Origin: JAVSMW01 sp032027005
GTDB taxonomy: Bacteria; Bacillota; Thermincolia; Thermincolales; UBA2595
Length of the DNA: 64,000 nt
Direction: 5' to 3'
Assembly: GCA_032027005.1 (NCBI GenBank)
Contig: JAVSMW010000016.1
Coordinates: forward strand, 1-64,000
A program made the translations under genes and the position numbers. Shown piece by piece: positions 23,869 through 32,478 of the stretch (positions are counted from its first letter, which is position 1; each line of letters opens with the position of its first letter). A model generated the notes under the pieces. It was given only the letters and a program-made list of their open reading frames with translations. It was not told where the DNA came from and did no database searches.

Positions 23869-23994
23869 CCACTCATCACTCATCACTCCCCACTCATCAC
23901 TCCCCACTCATCACTCATCACTCCCCACTCATCACTCATCACTCCCCACTCATCACTCATCACTCCCCACTCATCACTCATCACTCATCACTAT
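23869..23994 (-). repeat. Period-7 array overlapping the truA stop codon
   Basis: Exactly 18 units of 7 bp (126 bp). On the minus strand units are TGATGAG with interspersed TGGGGAG. The array includes the last four codons and the TGA of truA (stop at 23981-23983), so the repeat supplies the C-terminus SDE of the protein. Almost every unit contains TGA. Confidence 0.95.
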
Positions 23995-24727
23995 ACTTCA
24001 CCTGCATTAAACACAGGCCTTGGGGAGGCACGGTGGGCCCGGCTTCTGTCCTGCATCCTGATTCTACAAACCCCTTCACCATCTCAGGACTCAGTTTGCC
24101 TTTGCCCACATAAACCAGGGTCCCGGTGATAATTCTGACCATGTTATATAAAAAGCCATTGGCTTCGGCAGTTATAAATATGTGCGGGTCTCTATAATCA
24201 ATTTCCAAGCTGCGAACATGCCTGACAGAAGTTTTAGCCTTAGAGCCGGCAGCCCTAAAAGCGGTAAAATCATGCTCCCCCACTATATATCCGGCTGCCT
24301 GCCGCATTTTATCAATATCAAGTTTTTGCGGAACATGCCAGCTGTATAACCGCTCGAAAGCAGAAGGTGTCCGCGAGTTATAAATGTGGTATGTGTACAC
24401 TTTGCTTTTCGCCGAAAACTGGGCATGAAACGACGAATCTATGTCATCTGCCCTGGTTACTGCAATATCCGGCGGCAGCAAGCTGTTCATGGCCAAGGTT
24501 AAACGATCAGCCGGGATCTTGCAGTCAGTTCGGAAATTAATAACCTGACCTCTGGCATGGACTCCGGCGTCTGTACGCCCTGCCCCAATCAGAGTTACAG
24601 GGTGCTTCACAATCATGACCAGGGTCTCCTCTAATATCTGCTGAATAGTGGGCAGATTGTCGGTCTGACGCTGAAAACCGTGGTAGGCTGTACCGTCATA
24701 TTCAACTGTCACTTTGATATTGCGCAC
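23981..24727 (-). CDS. truA: tRNA pseudouridine(38-40) synthase
   Basis: 248 aa. VEYDGTAYHGFQRQ at the N-terminus, the catalytic aspartate in GAGRTDAGVHARGQV (GRTDAGVHA), FHAQFSAKSKVYTYHIYN, and NGFLYNMVRIITGTLVYVGKG. Modifies the anticodon arm of many tRNAs. GTG start after GAGGTGG. Its last codons are made of the period-7 repeat. In Firmicutes truA normally lies between ecfT and rplM; here two unrelated genes on one side and two on the other have come between. Confidence 0.96.
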   Translation of the reverse strand: MRNIKVTVEYDGTAYHGFQRQTDNLPTIQQILEETLVMIVKHPVTLIGAGRTDAGVHARGQVINFRTDCKIPADRLTLAMNSLLPPDIAVTRADDIDSSFHAQFSAKSKVYTYHIYNSRTPSAFERLYSWHVPQKLDIDKMRQAAGYIVGEHDFTAFRAAGSKAKTSVRHVRSLEIDYRDPHIFITAEANGFLYNMVRIITGTLVYVGKGKLSPEMVKGFVESGCRTEAGPTVPPQGLCLMQVKYSDE

Positions 24728-24739
24728 TGTGCCACCACC

Positions 24740-25477
24740 TCATTTCCAATTGCCTACCTTTAAAAGACGCATCCTGTAGCCATTCATCGCCGTTTCGGCC
24801 AGTTTATCCATCAGTTTATAATTTGCCACAGCACCCACTACCGCACCTATCACCGGCATCAGCTGCATCATCTTGGCTAAATCGATATAATCACGGTATT
24901 CCTGTTGGAAGCTGCGCCAGTCAAAAGACTCCATGCTTGATGGAATTTGGGCCAACTTTTGATCCCAGTCTAAGATGTCCTTATATATTACAAGACGCTT
25001 CTGCTGGCTGGAAAATGCCAGTTCGAAAAGCTTTAAAATATACAGCCGCTCCCTGAACTCCCGCACATCAAAACCATAGATAGCTGCGGTATCAAATAAG
25101 AACTTAATCTTTAAACTTAACAAGATAGGAAAATCGGCTAATCCCAGCAATAACCCCCCGGCACCCGTACCGGCTCCGCTCATGGCGGCTGTCTTCTTGT
25201 AGAAACCGGTCTTCTCCAAAACCAGTTTTTCGCGAACCTCCAAAGAATCATTCCGATAATGAAATGGCCGCCTGGTAATATATTCGGAACCGGTTAAAAC
25301 CGCTTTCACCATATTCTTTATAGCTGCCGTTATTGCACTATGGACCTTCTCTGGAATCACGTCATTTACCTTATTTTGCAGTCTTTTGGTGAGCTTATTT
25401 GTCAAAGAAGGCATTTTATTCATTTTTTTCTGCCATATTATAAGTTCGAGTAATATCTTTTCTTCATAGTTTTCCAT
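24740..25477 (-). CDS. EcsC family protein
   Basis: 245 aa. Glycine-rich hydrophobic segments at about 95-115 (GAGTGAGGLLLGLADFPILL) and 205-222 (LMPVIGAVVGAVANYKLMD), and the conserved E..L-EY-T/R-RP pattern near 65-70, identify the EcsC/YqeW-like family. Function unknown; EcsC is encoded with an ABC transporter in Bacillus. No transporter is adjacent here. It precedes truA by 12 nt and follows a DUF2284 gene. Confidence 0.8.
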   Translation of the reverse strand: MENYEEKILLELIIWQKKMNKMPSLTNKLTKRLQNKVNDVIPEKVHSAITAAIKNMVKAVLTGSEYITRRPFHYRNDSLEVREKLVLEKTGFYKKTAAMSGAGTGAGGLLLGLADFPILLSLKIKFLFDTAAIYGFDVREFRERLYILKLFELAFSSQQKRLVIYKDILDWDQKLAQIPSSMESFDWRSFQQEYRDYIDLAKMMQLMPVIGAVVGAVANYKLMDKLAETAMNGYRMRLLKVGNWK

Positions 25478-25491
25478 GCAAATTCCTCAAA

Positions 25492-26046
25492 TCAAACAAA
25501 TACCATCCCCAAAAATTTAAACTCATTTTGCACCGGCCATTCCACCTGAACCCCCAGTTTTCTGGCCAGAGTGGTTACATCAATCCCATACCCATCGGCC
25601 CCTGGACGTACTTTCAGGGGATACTTGCAGGGCTCATCATTGGGAGTGCACTCTTCACACAGATGACATCCGCCGATTGTCAGGGCAAAAGCCAGGTGAC
25701 TCAGTTTTTCAAAAGCAATTTTTTCGCACCGGCCGACTATTTCCATTAACTCATTTTGTGGTTTCCACTGTTTGATTTCTGCCATATTTTCTTCATTTGC
25801 CGGGACGGCCAGAATCACCATCGCACCGCCCTGATACTGGGAGATTGCTTTTCGAATAAAATCCAGGTCAGGCAGATTGGGCGGACAAAATTTCCGGCGC
25901 CCATAAAAAGGACAAGGCGGAACCATACATTTCAGGCGCACCCTTTCTTCCACCTCGACATCAGAAACATCAAAGGGTACAAAACTAACTCTATGATCAC
26001 CTTTAAATTCATCCTGCAGTAATTCAACTAACTTTGTGCCTGCCAT
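25492..26046 (-). CDS. DUF2284 domain protein (probable metal-binding)
   Basis: 184 aa, rich in cysteines arranged as C-MVPPCPFYGRRKFCPPN near 40-57 and CHLCEECTPNDEPCKYP near 131-147, the pattern of DUF2284 proteins, which probably bind an iron-sulfur cluster or zinc. Found mostly in anaerobes; no confirmed role. ATG start with a GGAGG site. Confidence 0.8.
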   Translation of the reverse strand: MAGTKLVELLQDEFKGDHRVSFVPFDVSDVEVEERVRLKCMVPPCPFYGRRKFCPPNLPDLDFIRKAISQYQGGAMVILAVPANEENMAEIKQWKPQNELMEIVGRCEKIAFEKLSHLAFALTIGGCHLCEECTPNDEPCKYPLKVRPGADGYGIDVTTLARKLGVQVEWPVQNEFKFLGMVFV

Positions 26047-26084
26047 AAATAAGCCTCCTTAGAAATCTTTAATAAAAACAAAAC

Positions 26085-26215
26085 ATACCACAGAGATCAC
26101 AGAGGCAAAATAGCCTCATATCAATGGTAACTCATTCTGATAAATACATCAACTTGTACATAAACATTAATATTTGGTCAAAAAGACCTTTGTGTCTCTG
26201 TGCACGCTGTGGTAT
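26085..26215. repeat. Inverted repeat with CACAGAG-type ends
   Basis: Left end ATACCACAG followed by AGATCACAGAGGCAAA; right end TTTGTGTCTCTGTG then CTGTGGTAT. The ends pair and the interior is AT-rich without a gene. A related sequence occurs at 28746-28820. Confidence 0.65.
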
Positions 26216-26260
26216 ATTTTTATTATTTAAGCATCGAACAAATTCGGAAGCTCTTCATGC

Positions 26261-27055
26261 TCAACCGAAGTAATGCTTAACTATAAAAGCTACTGTGACC
26301 GAAAAGACAATAACTAAAGCGATGTAATCATTCCTGGACAGTCGCAATTCATGCAAACTGGTACGGCGCATGCCGACCACATAGCCCCTGGATTCCATGG
26401 CTACAGAAAGTTCTTCAGCTTTACGGAAGGCATTAATAAACAAAGGCACCAGGATAGCTGTCATAAATTTAACCCGGCGCATCGGCTGCCAGGAATCAAA
26501 GTCAGCCCCCCGGGAAGCCTGGGCTTTCATTATCTTATCAGTCTCTTCCCAAAAGGTAGGTAAAAATCGCAGGGCAATATTTATCATCATAGCAAGCTCT
26601 CCAACAGGAAATCTGAGTCTCCTTAAAGGGCTCATGAGCCTCTCTAAACCATCAGTCATGCGCACCGGCGAGGTTGTTAACGTTATTAGTGAGGATAATG
26701 CTATAAGATAAAGAAACCGTGTTCCCACAGTAAATCCTTTCAGTAAACCCTCACGGGTCGCGGTCAAAAAACCCAGGTCCAGCAATGCTTGGCCGGGTGT
26801 AAAAAACATATGGATTAATACCGTAAAAGCTATCAGATACAGTCCTGGTCTAATTACACCAAGAGTGTTACGGATAACTCCTGCCCATAAAAATAATAAG
26901 AAAAGTATGATTCCAAACACCAGGTATTCAAGAGGTTTTTCCAGCAAAAAAACCAGGCCGATCATCGCGGTCATCATCAGCATTTTTGAGCGTGGATCGA
27001 GTCGATGAATCAGCGATTTGCCAGGCACATATTGGCCAAGTACGATGCCTTCCAT
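26261..27055 (-). CDS. ecfT: ECF transporter transmembrane protein EcfT
   Basis: 264 aa, several membrane helices in the first 130 residues and at the C-terminus. LDPRSKM near the start, and the coupling motif SRGAD (ARG-type, about residue 180) in MKAQASRGADFDSW; a second AMESRGY occurs near 226. EcfT joins the two EcfA ATPases to interchangeable vitamin-binding S components. Starts 4 nt after ecfA2. Family position and context agree. Confidence 0.95.
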   Translation of the reverse strand: MEGIVLGQYVPGKSLIHRLDPRSKMLMMTAMIGLVFLLEKPLEYLVFGIILFLLFLWAGVIRNTLGVIRPGLYLIAFTVLIHMFFTPGQALLDLGFLTATREGLLKGFTVGTRFLYLIALSSLITLTTSPVRMTDGLERLMSPLRRLRFPVGELAMMINIALRFLPTFWEETDKIMKAQASRGADFDSWQPMRRVKFMTAILVPLFINAFRKAEELSVAMESRGYVVGMRRTSLHELRLSRNDYIALVIVFSVTVAFIVKHYFG

Positions 27056-27059
27056 GATT

Positions 27060-27905
27060 TTACCTCTTCAGTCTTAAAATTTGATCTGCTAATTCCTGCA
27101 CTGAGACCGGCACTTCAGGGAAAGGCCAGCTCTTGGCTTTTAAACCATGCGCAACTCTTACTGCCAGCGGGACTTCTACTCCCAATTCCAAAAGCAGCGG
27201 TTCACCGAGAACCTCCCTGACCGGTCCGTCCAAAGCTACCCGGCCCTTGTCTATAACCAGCAATCGCCCCGCCAGGTCGGCAATCTCCGCGGCCTCATGT
27301 GTAACCCAAACCACAGTAATGCCGTATTCCCGGTTTAGTCTCGTGATAGTCTTTAACAACATTGCCTTGCCGTCATAATCAAGACCTGCGGTGGGTTCAT
27401 CCAGAGCGATTACTTTGGGCTGTACAGCCAGAACCCCGGCCAGGGCTACCCGCCTTTTTTCACCCCCACTCAGTTCAAGGGGTGAGCGGTCTTTATACCT
27501 GTCGTAATCGAGCCCCACGGCTGCCATGGCACCTAATACTCTTACTTCAACTTCCGCTCCTGTTAAGCCGTAGTTTTCCGGTCCATAGGCAATTTCTTCA
27601 AAGACACTGCTGCCAAAGAGTTGGTGCTCCGGGTACTGGAATACCAGACCTACCTCCTGTCTGGCCTGCCTTAAGGCTGTTTTGGACGAGTGAATATTAA
27701 CATCACTGACAATGACCTCTCCATTATCAGGTTTAAGCAGTCCGTTGAGGTGCTGCAATAACGTGGACTTCCCTGACCCTGTCGGCCCCATTACCGCAAT
27801 CCATTCACCATCCTGAATGCTCAGATTAATATTCGTGATGCCAGGGTGGCTGAAGGGGGTTCTTTTTGAATATGTAAAACTAACATCTTTTAGTTGGATT
27901 GGCAT
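27060..27905 (-). CDS. ecfA2: ECF transporter ATPase EcfA2
   Basis: 281 aa ABC ATPase. Walker A GPTGSGKST, Q-loop QYPEHQLFG, signature LSGGEKRRVALAG, Walker B VIALDEPTAGLD, and H-loop VTHE. The QYPEHQLF sequence is typical of group I ECF ATPases. Overlaps the end of ecfA1 by 16 nt, so the pair is translationally coupled. Confidence 0.95.
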   Translation of the reverse strand: MPIQLKDVSFTYSKRTPFSHPGITNINLSIQDGEWIAVMGPTGSGKSTLLQHLNGLLKPDNGEVIVSDVNIHSSKTALRQARQEVGLVFQYPEHQLFGSSVFEEIAYGPENYGLTGAEVEVRVLGAMAAVGLDYDRYKDRSPLELSGGEKRRVALAGVLAVQPKVIALDEPTAGLDYDGKAMLLKTITRLNREYGITVVWVTHEAAEIADLAGRLLVIDKGRVALDGPVREVLGEPLLLELGVEVPLAVRVAHGLKAKSWPFPEVPVSVQELADQILRLKR

Positions 27906-28726
27906 AATGCATTCACCAGCTCTTCAGCCGATTTTATTCCATGGGGCAGAACAAGTCCCCCGGTCTTTAACTTGTTAACCAGTTGAACAATAGGTGGAGC
28001 TTTAAGCCTTGCCGCTGCAAGATACTTATCTTCAGCAAAAAATTTTGCAGGTGTACCAGAAAAAACGACCTCCCCATCGGCTATAGCAACTAACCGTGTT
28101 CCCCACAGAGCTTCAGTCATATCATGGGTTACATAAACAACAGTCATGTTCATCTCCCGGTTCAATTTCATGACAGCTTCCAAAACCTCATCCCGGCCTT
28201 TTGCATCAAGCATGGATGTCGGTTCATCGAGAACTATACACCTGGGCTGCATGGCCAACACCCCGGCAATGGCCACCTTCTGTTTCTGCCCACCGGATAA
28301 GCGGTGAGGCGGGTATTCTTTGTAAGCGGATATACCCAAAGCCTCTAAAGCATCGTCAACCCTCTTCCTGATCTCAGCCCTGGGCAGGCAGAGGTTTTCC
28401 ACCCCAAAGGCTACATCTTCCTCGACTACTGAGGCAAACAACTGCGTCTCAGGATTTTGAAAGACCATGCCCACTCTACGGCGAATTTCCGCGATGTTCA
28501 GCTCTTCTGAAGTGTCCAGCCCATCAACCAAAACCCGTCCCTCGCCTGGTAATAGCAGCCCATTAAGGTGCCTGATTAAAGTGGATTTGCCACACCCATT
28601 GGGTCCAACTATGACAACAAATTCCCCTTTAGCAATATTCAAATTTATGTTTTTCAGAACAGGTCTGTTTTGCTGTTCCCCATCATAGGAGAAATCCAGA
28701 TCTTTAATTTCTATTAGATATTCCAT
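27890..28726 (-). CDS. ecfA1: ECF transporter ATPase EcfA1
   Basis: 278 aa from ATG 28726 (GGCGGAG upstream; a start at 28759 is possible). Walker A GPNGCGKST, Q-loop QNPETQLFAS, signature LSGGQKQKVAIAG, Walker B CIVLDEPTSMLD, H-loop VTHD. Partner of EcfA2 and EcfT; follows rplQ as in most Firmicutes. Confidence 0.95.
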   Translation of the reverse strand: MEYLIEIKDLDFSYDGEQQNRPVLKNINLNIAKGEFVVIVGPNGCGKSTLIRHLNGLLLPGEGRVLVDGLDTSEELNIAEIRRRVGMVFQNPETQLFASVVEEDVAFGVENLCLPRAEIRKRVDDALEALGISAYKEYPPHRLSGGQKQKVAIAGVLAMQPRCIVLDEPTSMLDAKGRDEVLEAVMKLNREMNMTVVYVTHDMTEALWGTRLVAIADGEVVFSGTPAKFFAEDKYLAAARLKAPPIVQLVNKLKTGGLVLPHGIKSAEELVNALCQSN

Positions 28727-28745
28727 CGCAACTCCGCCAGTCAGT

Positions 28746-28820
28746 CCTCTGCGTCTCAAAGCTCTCTGTGTCGTCTTTAGGGTCGTTAAAAGATGACGCA
28801 GAGTACTCAGAGGCGTAGAG
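28746..28820. repeat. Nested inverted repeat between rplQ and ecfA1
   Basis: Outer segments CCTCTGCGTCTC and GAGGCGTAGAG, inner arms CTCTGTGTCGTCTTTA and TAAAAGATGACGCAGAG. CACAGAG-like words recall the element at 26085-26215. It lies just upstream of ecfA1 and could form a hairpin in the ecf transcript or separate it from rplQ. Confidence 0.6.
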
Positions 28821-28948
28821 AAACAAATTCATTCTTTTATAAAACTATGTAAGAAGTATGAAATTTTGCGCAGAGAAAAATAGAAGCCAGGAGTCGTTTA
28901 CATCCGCTTCATCAGTAAACCATCCTGACCTCGTATCTTGCGAGCTGC

Positions 28949-29287
28949 TTACACCAGTTCCAGTAAAACCATCTCTGCGGCATCGCCGCGGCGATTGCCT
29001 ACTTTTATTGTGCGGGTGTATCCTCCCTGCCTGTCAGCATATTTGGCTGCCAACACATCAAACAGCTTTTTCACAACATCCTCATCATATATGAATGCCG
29101 CAGCCTGTCTCCTGGCATGGAGGTCTCCGCGTTTACCAAGCGAAATCATTTTTTCCGCCAACCTACTCACTGATTTTGCTCTGGCTGCTGTAGTCTGAAC
29201 CCGTTCCTCGCGCAGCAAGGAAGTGACCATGTTGCGCAGGAGAGCATTTCTGTGATCGGTGCGAAAGCCTAGTTTAGGAAATGCCAT
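28949..29287 (-). CDS. rplQ: 50S ribosomal protein L17
   Basis: 112 aa. N-terminus AFPKLGFRTDHRNALLRNM matches L17 (usually KLGRxxxHRxAML), and the C-terminus ends with RRGDAAEMVLLELV. Last ribosomal gene of the alpha operon, after rpoA. Confidence 0.96.
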   Translation of the reverse strand: MAFPKLGFRTDHRNALLRNMVTSLLREERVQTTAARAKSVSRLAEKMISLGKRGDLHARRQAAAFIYDEDVVKKLFDVLAAKYADRQGGYTRTIKVGNRRGDAAEMVLLELV

Positions 29288-29308
29288 TTTGTTTCCCCCC
29301 TTCTAATC

Positions 29309-30253
29309 CTAATCTTCTGATTCCTTCAGGGAAAGCCCAAGTTCGTGCAATTTTTGAATAACTTCTTCAAGAGACTTTTTGCCAAGGTTACGCACCTTAA
29401 TCATATCTTCTTCTGTCCGCTGGGTCAGTTCCTCGACGGTGTTGATCCCTGCCCTTTTAAGACAGTTGTAAGAACGTACGGAAAGGTCAAGTTCTTCAAT
29501 AGTCATTTCCAGAATCTTGTCCTTTTCTTCCTCTTCTTTTTCAACCATGATTTCAACATCATTAACGGTTTCAGTTAAACCGATAAACTGTCTTAAATAC
29601 TCGCTGAGTATCTTAGCCGAAAGACTTGTAGCTTCATCAGGCCTGATGCTGCCATTGGTCCACACCTCTAAAGTCAGTTTATCATAGTCTGTGATCTGTC
29701 CGACCCTGGTATCCTCTATTGTGTAATTAACCCTGCGGACCGGGCTGAAGGCAGAATCTACAGGTATAATGCCTATGACATGGTCGTCTTTCTTATTCTT
29801 GTCTGCATTGGAATAACCCCGCCATTTGGCAACTGTTATCTCCATATACAAGCGTCCGTCAGATAAGGTAGCAATTTTCAGATCAGGATTCAGGATTTCT
29901 ATATCTGCATCGGCAATAATATCGGCAGCTTTGACCTCCTGAGCACCTTCAGCCTCAATCCTCAGAACCCGTTCCTCATCGGTATACATTTTTATACACA
30001 GGCTTTTAAGATTAAGGATAATATCTGTTACATCTTCCACTACGCCGGGAATTGTTGAGAATTCATGCAACACCCCGTCAATTTTAACAGAAGTCACTGC
30101 GGCACCTGGTAAAGATGAGAGCAAAATTCTACGCAAAGAATTACCAAGAGTTATCCCATAACCTCTTTCTAAAGGCTCAACTACGAACTTTCCGTAAGTG
30201 TTATCCTCACTAAGTTCAACACATTCAATTTTGGGTTTTTCGATTTCCAACAT
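29309..30253 (-). CDS. rpoA: RNA polymerase alpha subunit
   Basis: 314 aa. N-terminal assembly domain with GYGITLGNSLRRILLSSLPGAAV; C-terminal domain (about 245-310) with LDLSVRSYNCLKRAGINTVEEL and VRNLGKKSLEEV, which contacts UP elements and activators. Between rpsD and rplQ as normal. Confidence 0.98.
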   Translation of the reverse strand: MLEIEKPKIECVELSEDNTYGKFVVEPLERGYGITLGNSLRRILLSSLPGAAVTSVKIDGVLHEFSTIPGVVEDVTDIILNLKSLCIKMYTDEERVLRIEAEGAQEVKAADIIADADIEILNPDLKIATLSDGRLYMEITVAKWRGYSNADKNKKDDHVIGIIPVDSAFSPVRRVNYTIEDTRVGQITDYDKLTLEVWTNGSIRPDEATSLSAKILSEYLRQFIGLTETVNDVEIMVEKEEEEKDKILEMTIEELDLSVRSYNCLKRAGINTVEELTQRTEEDMIKVRNLGKKSLEEVIQKLHELGLSLKESED

Positions 30254-30296
30254 AAGAGAACCTCCTTCGCGAGAACTCTAACACCAGACTAATTAC

Positions 30297-30923
30297 TTAC
30301 CTGGAGTATAATTCAACAATAAGATGCTCCGCAATCGGGACATCAATTTCCTCTCGTGAAGGAATTGCTACCACCTTTCCGGCGAATTGGTCAGCATTTG
30401 ACTCCAGCCATGCAGCAGGGGTCTTTCTGGCTGCCTGTTCCGCTAACTCTTTGATTCGAATATTATCACGGCTCTTTTCGGCTACTTCAACAACATCGCC
30501 AACCTTGGTCAGGTATGAGGGGATGTTTACCTTCTTGCCATTAACAGAAAAGTGCCCGTGACGAACCAGTTGTCTGGCCTCAACCCGTGATCCGCCAAAA
30601 CCAAGCCGGTAAACCACATTGTCAAGCCGTCTTTCCAATAAGCGCAGGAGATTTTCACCGGTGACCCCTTTTTGGTTTTCAGCTTTTTCAAAATAGTTGC
30701 GGAATTGGGTTTCCAAAATACCGTAAATCCGGCGGGCTTTTTGCTTTTCGCGCAGCTGAATACCATACTCGGATTGCTTTTTGCGGCCCTGACCATGCTG
30801 CCCCGGAGCATAACCCCTGCGGTCAATGGCACATTTTCCGGTATAGCACCTGTCACCTTTAAGGTATAATTTGGCACCTTCTCTCCGGCATAATCTACAA
30901 ACAGGTCCTGTATATCTTGCCAT
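30297..30923 (-). CDS. rpsD: 30S ribosomal protein S4, zinc-binding form
   Basis: 208 aa. The N-terminus carries four cysteines (C9, C12, C26, C31; CRLCRREG and CYTGKCAIDRR), the zinc form of S4. The S4 RNA-binding domain RLDNVVYRLGFGGSRVEARQLVRHGHF is at about 95-120. Primary 16S rRNA binder and, in many Firmicutes, autogenous regulator. Confidence 0.98.
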   Translation of the reverse strand: MARYTGPVCRLCRREGAKLYLKGDRCYTGKCAIDRRGYAPGQHGQGRKKQSEYGIQLREKQKARRIYGILETQFRNYFEKAENQKGVTGENLLRLLERRLDNVVYRLGFGGSRVEARQLVRHGHFSVNGKKVNIPSYLTKVGDVVEVAEKSRDNIRIKELAEQAARKTPAAWLESNADQFAGKVVAIPSREEIDVPIAEHLIVELYSR

Positions 30924-30939
30924 CCTTTATAAACACCTC

Positions 30940-31326
30940 CTATACCCTTCTTCTCTTTGGCGGCCGACAGCCATTGTGTGGAATAGGAGTAACGTCTTTA
31001 ATCACGTTTACTTCTAAACCGGCGGCCTGAATTGCTCTGATTGCAGCCTCACGGCCTGCGCCTGGGCCCTTTACAAATACTTCAATTTCTTTCATTCCGT
31101 GGTCCATAGCCTCTTTGGCAGCTGCCTCAGCAGCCATCTGCGCAGCAAACGGAGTGCTCTTTCTGGAACCCTTGAAACCAAGTGTCCCTGCACTGGACCA
31201 GGATATGCAGTTTCCGGTTCTGTCAGCTATGGTCACAATGGTGTTGTTAAAAGTTGATCTGATGTGGGCAACACCATGCTCTACATTTTTGCGTTCTTTC
31301 CGTTTTGTTCTGACTCTGCGTGCCAT
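30940..31326 (-). CDS. rpsK: 30S ribosomal protein S11
   Basis: 128 aa with HIRSTFNNTIVTIADRTGN, SSAGTLGFKGSRKSTPFAAQ and the conserved C-terminus DVTPIPHNGCRPPKRRRV. Platform protein next to the mRNA exit. Between rpsM and rpsD. Confidence 0.98.
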   Translation of the reverse strand: MARRVRTKRKERKNVEHGVAHIRSTFNNTIVTIADRTGNCISWSSAGTLGFKGSRKSTPFAAQMAAEAAAKEAMDHGMKEIEVFVKGPGAGREAAIRAIQAAGLEVNVIKDVTPIPHNGCRPPKRRRV

Positions 31327-31341
31327 CCTTATCCTCCCTTA

Positions 31342-31713
31342 CTATTTCTTACGTCGTACACCAACAGTCCTCTTCGGACCTTTTCGGGTTCTGGCATTGG
31401 TCTTGGTCCGCTGGCCACGGCAGGGTAAGCCCCGGCGGTGACGGATACCACGGTAACAGCCAATTTCCATCAAACGCTTGATGGCCAAGGAAATATCTCT
31501 TCTTAAATCACCCTCAACTTTAAGGTTTTTGTCGATGTATTCCCTAAGCTTTGCAACCTCTTCCTCAGTTAAGTCCCTGACCCTTGTGTCCGGGTTGATA
31601 CCCGTACCAGCAAGGATTCGCTGGGAAGTGGCACGACCAATTCCGAAAATATAAGTCAGGGAAATTTCGACACGTTTCTCGCGGGGTAAATCAACCCCTG
31701 CAATTCTCGCCAT
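31342..31713 (-). CDS. rpsM: 30S ribosomal protein S13
   Basis: 123 aa. ARIAGVDLPREKRVEISLTY, IGCYRGIRHRRGLPCRGQRT and the basic tail TVGVRRKK. Head protein contacting the P-site tRNA and 50S subunit. Follows rpmJ by 62 nt. Confidence 0.98.
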   Translation of the reverse strand: MARIAGVDLPREKRVEISLTYIFGIGRATSQRILAGTGINPDTRVRDLTEEEVAKLREYIDKNLKVEGDLRRDISLAIKRLMEIGCYRGIRHRRGLPCRGQRTKTNARTRKGPKRTVGVRRKK

Positions 31714-31775
31714 TCAGGTGCACCTCCATCTTCGAAGATTAATATTTTATCACGTTTCAGTTTTTGTAATCGGTC

Positions 31776-31889
31776 TTAACCCTGTTTTTGCTTATGTTTG
31801 GGGTTTTCACAGATCACCATTATTTTACCTTTTCTTTTGATGATTTTGCATTTCTCACATATGGTTTTAACCGACGGTCTAACTTTCAT
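31776..31889 (-). CDS. rpmJ: 50S ribosomal protein L36
   Basis: 37 aa: MKVRPSVKTICEKCKIIKR at the start, then KGKIMVICENPKHKQKQG. The CxxC...C....H zinc ligands are intact (C+ form). Lies between infA and rpsM as expected; short enough to be easily missed. Confidence 0.97.
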   Translation of the reverse strand: MKVRPSVKTICEKCKIIKRKGKIMVICENPKHKQKQG

Positions 31890-31915
31890 TTTTTGTCCCC
31901 CTTTTCCGGCAAACC

Positions 31916-32134
31916 CTATTTATATCTATAAACTATACGGCCCCGTGTCAGGTCGTAGGGTGATAACTCGATTGTAACCTTATCGCCCGGTAAAATCCGA
32001 ATAAAATTCATCCTGATCTTCCCCGAAACATGTGCCAGGACTTTGTGACCATTTTCCAACTCTACACGGAACATTGCGTTTGGCAGTGGTTCCACCACAG
32101 TCCCTTCCACTTCAATAACATCTTGTTTTGACAC
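31916..32134 (-). CDS. infA: Translation initiation factor IF-1
   Basis: 72 aa, the standard length. DVIEVEGTVVEPLPNAMFRV, LAHVSGKIRMNFIRILPGD, and LTRGRIVYRYK. OB-fold protein occupying the A site during initiation. GTG start after AGGGAGGG. Confidence 0.98.
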   Translation of the reverse strand: MSKQDVIEVEGTVVEPLPNAMFRVELENGHKVLAHVSGKIRMNFIRILPGDKVTIELSPYDLTRGRIVYRYK

Positions 32135-32160
32135 TAGGCAATACCCTCCCTTTTGTTCGA

Positions 32161-32442
32161 TTACAAGTCTCTATGGCTCAATCCCAAGGTTTTTGTGGCC
32201 TCCGCCACCTCTTCTTCGGTAACTTTTTCACCTCTATTTAGCTTATCCGCAATAGATTCAGCCACTTCCGGAAAAAAAGCTAGGTGTTTCATGTTCTTTT
32301 TCTTGGGATTAGTTAGTTTCTTTTTTTCGCCATCCATTACCCGAACAAAGGCTTTATCAAGCACGTCGTAAACCAAATAATATTTTCCTTCGTCTCGACC
32401 TGCCGCGGATCTGACAAGCTGGCCAACCTTTATGTCTATCAT
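32161..32442 (-). CDS. KOW-domain RNA-binding protein (L14e/L27e-like)
   Basis: 93 aa. N-terminal KOW motif VGQLVRSAAGRDEGKYYLVYD then VRVMDGEKKKLTNPKKKN, followed by a helical C-terminus. Genes of this type stand between map and infA in many Clostridia; probably a ribosome-associated accessory protein. Function inferred from the KOW motif and position. Confidence 0.88.
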   Translation of the reverse strand: MIDIKVGQLVRSAAGRDEGKYYLVYDVLDKAFVRVMDGEKKKLTNPKKKNMKHLAFFPEVAESIADKLNRGEKVTEEEVAEATKTLGLSHRDL

Positions 32443-32478
32443 TTATGCAGTGCCTCCCATCCCAATTTGCAACATAGC

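Noticed and set aside
23869..23994. CRISPR array
   Set aside because: Units are 7 bp with no spacers; no cas genes in the window.
23826..24113. Plus-strand frame through the period-7 array at truA
   Set aside because: Repeat-derived and antisense to truA.
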